From the NCBI RefSeq assembly GCF_003627955.1, contig NZ_RBWS01000001.1:62001-126000 (forward strand): a stretch of 64,000 nt of DNA. Reading direction: 5' to 3'. Origin of the DNA: Sphingobacterium puteale. GTDB lineage: Bacteria; Bacteroidota; Bacteroidia; Sphingobacteriales; Sphingobacteriaceae. The position numbers and the translations under genes are program-made. Numbering within the stretch: position 1 is the stretch's first letter; every line of letters starts with the position of its first letter. This document shows, piece after piece, positions 60,184 through 64,000 of this stretch. Under the pieces are notes generated by a model. That model was not told where the DNA came from and searched no databases. It worked only from the letters and a program-made list of their open reading frames with translations.

Positions 60184-62100
60184 ATGAGCCTACAAATAAA
60201 ATCATTTGAAGAATATCAAAGCGAATATAAGCGAAGTGTAGAACAACCTGAGGAGTTTTGGGCGAGCATAGCGGATCATTTTTTCTGGAAGAGAAAGTGG
60301 AACAACGTGCTGAACTGGAATTTTGAGGAACCTAATATCAAATGGTTTGAAGGTGCAAAATTAAACATTACTGAGAACTGCCTAGACCGTCATATTTATG
60401 CCAATGGCGATAAACCTGCGATTATCTGGGAACCAAATGACCCAAATGAAGCGCACCGCATCCTTTCCTACAAACAATTGCTACAGAAGGTCGAACAATT
60501 TGCCAATGTATTAAAGAACAACAATATCAAAAAAGGTGACCGTGTCTGTATCTATTTGCCGATGGTACCTGAATTGGTGATTGCGGTACTGGCCTGTGCG
60601 CGTATCGGTGCTATCCATTCCGTTGTCTTTGGCGGATTCTCTGCGCGTTCGATTGCGGATCGTATTGAGGATGCGGAATGCAAATTGATCGTGACTTCCG
60701 ATGGCAGTTACCGTGGTAATAAAACCATTGGCCTTAAAAATATTGTGGATGATGCGTTGATGCAATGTGATAGTGTAGAGAAAGTCATTGTATTGACACG
60801 TACACGTACACCAGTATCCATGATCAAGGGGCGTGATGTATGGTGGGAAGATGAGATCAAGAAAGTGGAAACGCAAGGTAACCCAGCCTGCCCTGCAGAA
60901 GAAATGGATGCCGAGGATACTTTATTTATCCTTTATACGTCAGGATCTACAGGCAAACCCAAAGGTGTAGTACATACCTGTGGTGGCTATATGGTCTACA
61001 CAGGATACACCTTTATGAATACCTTCCAATACCAGCCAAATGATGTATTTTTCTGTACTGCCGACATTGGTTGGATTACCGGTCATAGCTATATTGTCTA
61101 CGGACCATTATCGCAAGGAGCTACCTCACTGATGTTTGAAGGTATCCCTACATTCCCAGATGCGAGCCGTTATTGGGATATTGTTGATAAATTTAAAGTC
61201 AATATCATTTATACTTCCCCTACAGCACTACGTTCTTTAATGGCTTTCGGGGATGAATTTGTCGACAAAAATAACCTTTCGTCCTTGCGTGTATTGGGAT
61301 CAGTAGGTGAACCGATCAATGAAGAAGCCTGGAACTGGTTTAACGAGAAAGTAGGCAAAAAGAACTGTCCCGTCGTGGACACCTATTGGCAGACGGAAAA
61401 TGGGGGTCACCTGATCACCTCATTAGCTGGCGTCACGCCCGAAAAAGCAAGTTATGCCATGTTCCCGATGCCGGGAATACAACCCGCATTGATGGACGAG
61501 AACGGAAAAGAGATCGAGGGCAATGATGTAACAGGTAATCTATGCATCAAATTCCCTTGGCCGGGTATGTTACGGACGACTTGGGGAGATCATGACCGCT
61601 GTAGACAAACATACTTCTCCACCTACAAAGACATGTACTTTACGGGCGATGGTTGTTACCGTAGTCCAGAAGGATATTACAAGATCACGGGCCGTGTGGA
61701 TGATGTCTTGAATGTATCCGGTCACCGCATCGGTACTGCTGAAGTAGAAAATGCCATTAACATGCACGCTGATGTTGTGGAATCCGCTATAGTCGGCTAC
61801 CCGCACCCAGTCAAAGGCCAAGGTATCTATGCCTATGTTATCGCCAATCACCATACCGATGCAGATGCTACGCGGAAAGATATCATGGAGACTGTATCGC
61901 GTATTATTGGCCCTATTGCCAAACCGGATATTATCCAGTTTGTCAAGGACCTGCCAAAAACACGCTCCGGTAAGATTATGCGTCGTATTCTACGCAAGAT
62001 TGCTGAAGGGGATATCAGCAATTTGGGAGATACCTCAACGCTACAGGATCCAACGGTAGTCGAAGGGATTATACAAGGTGCTGAAAGCTTAAAAAAATAG
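60184..62100 (+). CDS. acs: Acetate-CoA ligase Acs
   Basis: A 638-aa acetyl-CoA synthetase of the ANL superfamily. The N-terminal ACAS_N part (WNNVLNWNFEEPNIKWFEGAKLN) is followed by LYTSGSTGKPKGVVH (phosphate loop), DTYWQTENGG (acetate/ATP site), GDGCYRSPEGYYKITGRVDD (ribose-binding Asp and hinge) and LPKTRSGKIMRRILR with the Lys that is acetylated in other bacteria. It makes acetyl-CoA from acetate, ATP and CoA. It ends at a strong terminator. Confidence 0.95.
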   Translation: MSLQIKSFEEYQSEYKRSVEQPEEFWASIADHFFWKRKWNNVLNWNFEEPNIKWFEGAKLNITENCLDRHIYANGDKPAIIWEPNDPNEAHRILSYKQLLQKVEQFANVLKNNNIKKGDRVCIYLPMVPELVIAVLACARIGAIHSVVFGGFSARSIADRIEDAECKLIVTSDGSYRGNKTIGLKNIVDDALMQCDSVEKVIVLTRTRTPVSMIKGRDVWWEDEIKKVETQGNPACPAEEMDAEDTLFILYTSGSTGKPKGVVHTCGGYMVYTGYTFMNTFQYQPNDVFFCTADIGWITGHSYIVYGPLSQGATSLMFEGIPTFPDASRYWDIVDKFKVNIIYTSPTALRSLMAFGDEFVDKNNLSSLRVLGSVGEPINEEAWNWFNEKVGKKNCPVVDTYWQTENGGHLITSLAGVTPEKASYAMFPMPGIQPALMDENGKEIEGNDVTGNLCIKFPWPGMLRTTWGDHDRCRQTYFSTYKDMYFTGDGCYRSPEGYYKITGRVDDVLNVSGHRIGTAEVENAINMHADVVESAIVGYPHPVKGQGIYAYVIANHHTDADATRKDIMETVSRIIGPIAKPDIIQFVKDLPKTRSGKIMRRILRKIAEGDISNLGDTSTLQDPTVVEGIIQGAESLKK

Positions 62101-62123
62101 TTCTGCTAGAACCTTTAACAAAG

Positions 62124-62149
62124 AAAAGCCTCCCAAATGGGAGGCTTTT
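62124..62149. terminator. Bidirectional terminator between acs and the tonB-like gene
   Basis: An 11-bp perfect stem AAAAGCCTCCC / GGGAGGCTTTT with a 4-base loop, between convergent genes. Confidence 0.88.
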
Positions 62150-62173
62150 CGACTTTCAATGAGTTTCTGAGTT

Positions 62174-63137
62174 TTATCTTAAATTCAATCGTATTGGGAG
62201 GGTATATGCCACACGCAAAGGCTCGCCTCGTCGCAATCCGGGCTTCCACTTCCCAAATTTCTTTACGACACGTATACCGGCTTCCCCAGTACCAAACCCC
62301 AAATCCTGCTTGACCTTAAGATCCTCAACCTCGCCAACTTTATTGATGACAAAATCTATCTCCACAATACCGCTGACACCATTTTTCATGGCCTCTTTTG
62401 GGTAGTCAAAATTTCTGGCAACAAAAGTCATCATCTTATATATTCCTCCCGAATACTCTGGATTGACTTTATAAGTCGTTGAATCATATTGAACAATAGC
62501 GCCATTCGCCTTTGTTAAAGCCCCCGATAATAAACTATCCTGACTATAATTTTCTACAAAGGAATCTTTTCCCGTCCATCCTTTCCATTCTCCCTCACGT
62601 AAATTATTAACAATTTCACCTTCTTCATATTCCTCTTTTCCTTCTACATTAAAGCGAATACGTCCATTTCCATTTTCCAATGTCTTGTTCTGAAGAGAAT
62701 CATAATATACAATGTAGATTGGCTTTTTAACTTGTAACTTCTTTTTGTGAAGTTCGCTAGGATAAAAAACCATCATTTTCAGAATCCACGAGCTCTCCTT
62801 CATCGGTAAAATTCTCTAGGCTCTTTAATGTACCATTTTCATAGAATTCATATTTCTTACCTTGAAATTGGAATGGGTTACGTCCATTCTTACTGATACC
62901 GTTGAGTTTGATCGAGTCGTTGCGCAGATAATATTCCTCAATTCGATAGATCTTATCTTTGCCCTTGGCATCGACATGGACTGTCCTTAAAAAATAGGCC
63001 GAATCTTTTTGTTCAGTTTCATCACCATCTTTTTTATGATATGTGGTAAAGGCGATTTGTGCTGAAAGACTCAATCCACAAAGGTTGAATAGAAGAAAAC
63101 AAATAAGTTTCACCGGAAAATGTAAATAATACTTCAT
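62174..63137 (-). pseudogene. TonB-type energy transducer split by a one-base frameshift
   Basis: Two overlapping minus-strand frames read as one protein. The first (63137 to 62757) has a signal peptide (about 1-26, ending LSAQ) and MORN-like text repeats such as YEFYENGTLKSLENF. The second (from about 62800 to 62174) continues with IVYYDSLQNKTLENGNGRI and EGEWKGW, and ends in a TonB C-terminal domain (FDYPKEAMKNGVSGIVEIDFVINKVG). The match to intact relatives runs across the join if one base is removed from the six-base A run at 62764-62769. It may be a sequencing error, a true mutation or a switch. Confidence 0.78.
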
Positions 63138-63298
63138 AATGGTTGTTAATATCTGTATAAATTAATAAATCGGTAGAGTAAATTACAAATTACCAGGTTA
63201 AATAATTATTAGGTTCCTTCAACAGAACTGCAATTAAAGCGATTGAGTTTTCCACATAATGTTAATAACAATGTTAACAACTCAGAATATGATAGAAA

Positions 63299-63324
63299 AA
63301 GCCACCTCATTGATGAAGTGGCTT
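63299..63324 (-). terminator. Terminator after the SusD/RagB gene
   Basis: Stem AAGCCACCTCA / TGAAGTGGCTT (one C-A mismatch) with a 4-base loop; reading the minus strand it ends in a T run (complement of the A run at 63296-63300). It lies 38 bases past the susD-like stop. Confidence 0.75.
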
Positions 63325-63362
63325 AAGTTTATATCAGCGCATGGGAAAATTCGGCAAAATTA

Positions 63363-64000
63363 TTAATATCCCGGATTTTGTGTAAGACCAGTCCCTAAAC
63401 TTATCTGTGCAGAAGGAATAGGATATAAAAGGAATTTCTCATCTTTCAGATTTTCATATTTTTTAAGCGCTAATTTCGTGCGGCCAAAATCAAACCAAGT
63501 CTCACCTTCAAACATAAGTTCCCTTTCTTTTTCTTCCTGCACGGCGGTGATGAAGGCGTCCAAATTACTGTAGGTATCTATTGGAACCGTGACACCTGCA
63601 CGTGCCTGTACAGCTTTCAACGAGTTGTAAGCTGCTGTACTCACACTATTATCTACACGTGCTTTAGCCTCGGCATGGATCAGGTAAATCTCCGCAAGCC
63701 GGATAACAGTAAGGTTTTGACTGGCTGGTGAGAAATTTGGAAACTTGCCCATGAAGTAATTATTATTACTTCCTTTTTTCACAGTAAAATCCTTTCGTTT
63801 GTCCTGCTCCGAATATAGGTCAAGGATTGCAGAATCTTTGGCAAAGAACAGCACGCTGGGATTGTCATTTGCAACCGCTGCAAGCGGATTCGTTGCCTGA
63901 TCGTCAAATTGGATTTCGAAAATAGCCTCGTTTGTATTTTGTGTCGTCCAAATTGTACTGTAATCCGTCACTAGGTTAAAGCCACCTGCTGTCAGAACTT
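63363..64000 (-). CDS. SusD/RagB-family outer-membrane lipoprotein, C-terminal part
   Basis: The frame is open to the window edge, so only about 212 C-terminal residues are present. A SusD C-terminal pattern is clear: NLTVIRLAEIYLIHAEAKAR, NSLKAVQARAGV, EKERELMFEGETWFDFGR and the closing LYPIPSAQISLGTGLTQNPGY. SusD proteins sit on the outer-membrane surface as lids for a SusC TonB-dependent transporter and bind glycans or other nutrients. The matching susC should lie beyond 64000 on the same strand. The ligand is not visible. Confidence 0.92.
   Translation of the reverse strand, partial: VLTAGGFNLVTDYSTIWTTQNTNEAIFEIQFDDQATNPLAAVANDNPSVLFFAKDSAILDLYSEQDKRKDFTVKKGSNNNYFMGKFPNFSPASQNLTVIRLAEIYLIHAEAKARVDNSVSTAAYNSLKAVQARAGVTVPIDTYSNLDAFITAVQEEKERELMFEGETWFDFGRTKLALKKYENLKDEKFLLYPIPSAQISLGTGLTQNPGY

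Noticed and set aside
62174..63137. Two separate genes, one secreted and one TonB-domain
   Set aside because: The two frames join into one known domain order if one base of an A6 run is removed, and the second has no signal peptide of its own.
1..64000. CRISPR arrays, rRNA, tRNA genes and intact insertion sequences
   Set aside because: I looked for regular repeats with spacers, rRNA-like conserved stretches, cloverleaf-forming segments with a T-arm, and transposase genes with inverted ends; none stood out by eye. A tRNAscan or ISfinder run could still find a missed one.

Overview
The window looks like chromosome from a Sphingobacteriaceae bacterium (Bacteroidota), most likely Sphingobacterium or a close relative. 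The signs are an ECF sigma / FecR / TonB-dependent receptor / DUF4249 cassette, a SusD-type lipoprotein, Bacteroidota-type lipoprotein signals, moderate-to-low GC with AT-rich glycan genes, and several copies of the Bacteroidota -7 promoter element TAnnTTTG. The genus is an inference; no rRNA or tRNA gene is present to confirm it.

Region 1 (1-15.5 kb) is a lipopolysaccharide/surface-glycan locus. It holds the end of a DUF4254 gene, a GT9 heptosyltransferase-like enzyme, two GT4 enzymes, GT90 and GT32 sugar transferases, a WaaE/KdtX-like GT2, three more GT2 enzymes, three paralogous CgeB-like putative GT-B enzymes, a GT8-like enzyme, and an FdtA/FdtB pair for a dTDP-3-amino-3,6-dideoxyhexose. 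Genes lie on alternating strands and often meet tail to tail. No flippase, polymerase or rml gene lies in the window.

Region 2 (15.6-22.4 kb) has sixA and a trans-envelope signalling cassette (sigma factor with a hydrophobic tail, FecR, STN-domain receptor, DUF4249 lipoprotein), plus an orphan lipoprotein. Region 3 (22.4-30.1 kb) has a SPATA20-type thioredoxin-fold protein, an SlyD-like FKBP, a SMUG2-type DNA glycosylase, and then a patch of accessory debris: an odd non-coding block, an orphan 244-aa gene, a broken Rpn nuclease gene and a Fic-like gene tail. A SWIM-domain protein and MnmD follow.

Region 4 (30.5-62.1 kb) is mostly housekeeping: a DAACS symporter, LpxR-like deacylase, ccmE-ccmF, a DUF2520 protein, a glutamate-synthase-like FMN enzyme, MarR, a nitrilase-family amidase, polyprenyl synthase, GT4 with a DUF59 Fe-S factor, a KhtTU-like K+/H+ antiporter, MBL hydrolase, RecJ, LptB, GH3, IlvE, MiaA, a PRiA4-ORF3 protein, CCA-adding-type enzyme, PdxA, RsmA, FAD monooxygenase, 2-hydroxyacid dehydrogenase, UbiA-like protein and Acs. 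Region 5 (62.1-64 kb) has a TonB-type gene split by a one-base slip in a homopolymer and the C-terminal part of a SusD/RagB gene that runs off the window.

I saw no CRISPR array, intact insertion sequence, rRNA, tRNA or prophage. The points most worth a second look are the frameshifted tonB, the pseudogene junction near 27.6 kb with the odd block at 25.8-26.1 kb, the triplicated CgeB-like genes, the ccmE-ccmF pair without ccmB/C/D, and -7 elements placed only 4 bases before start codons.
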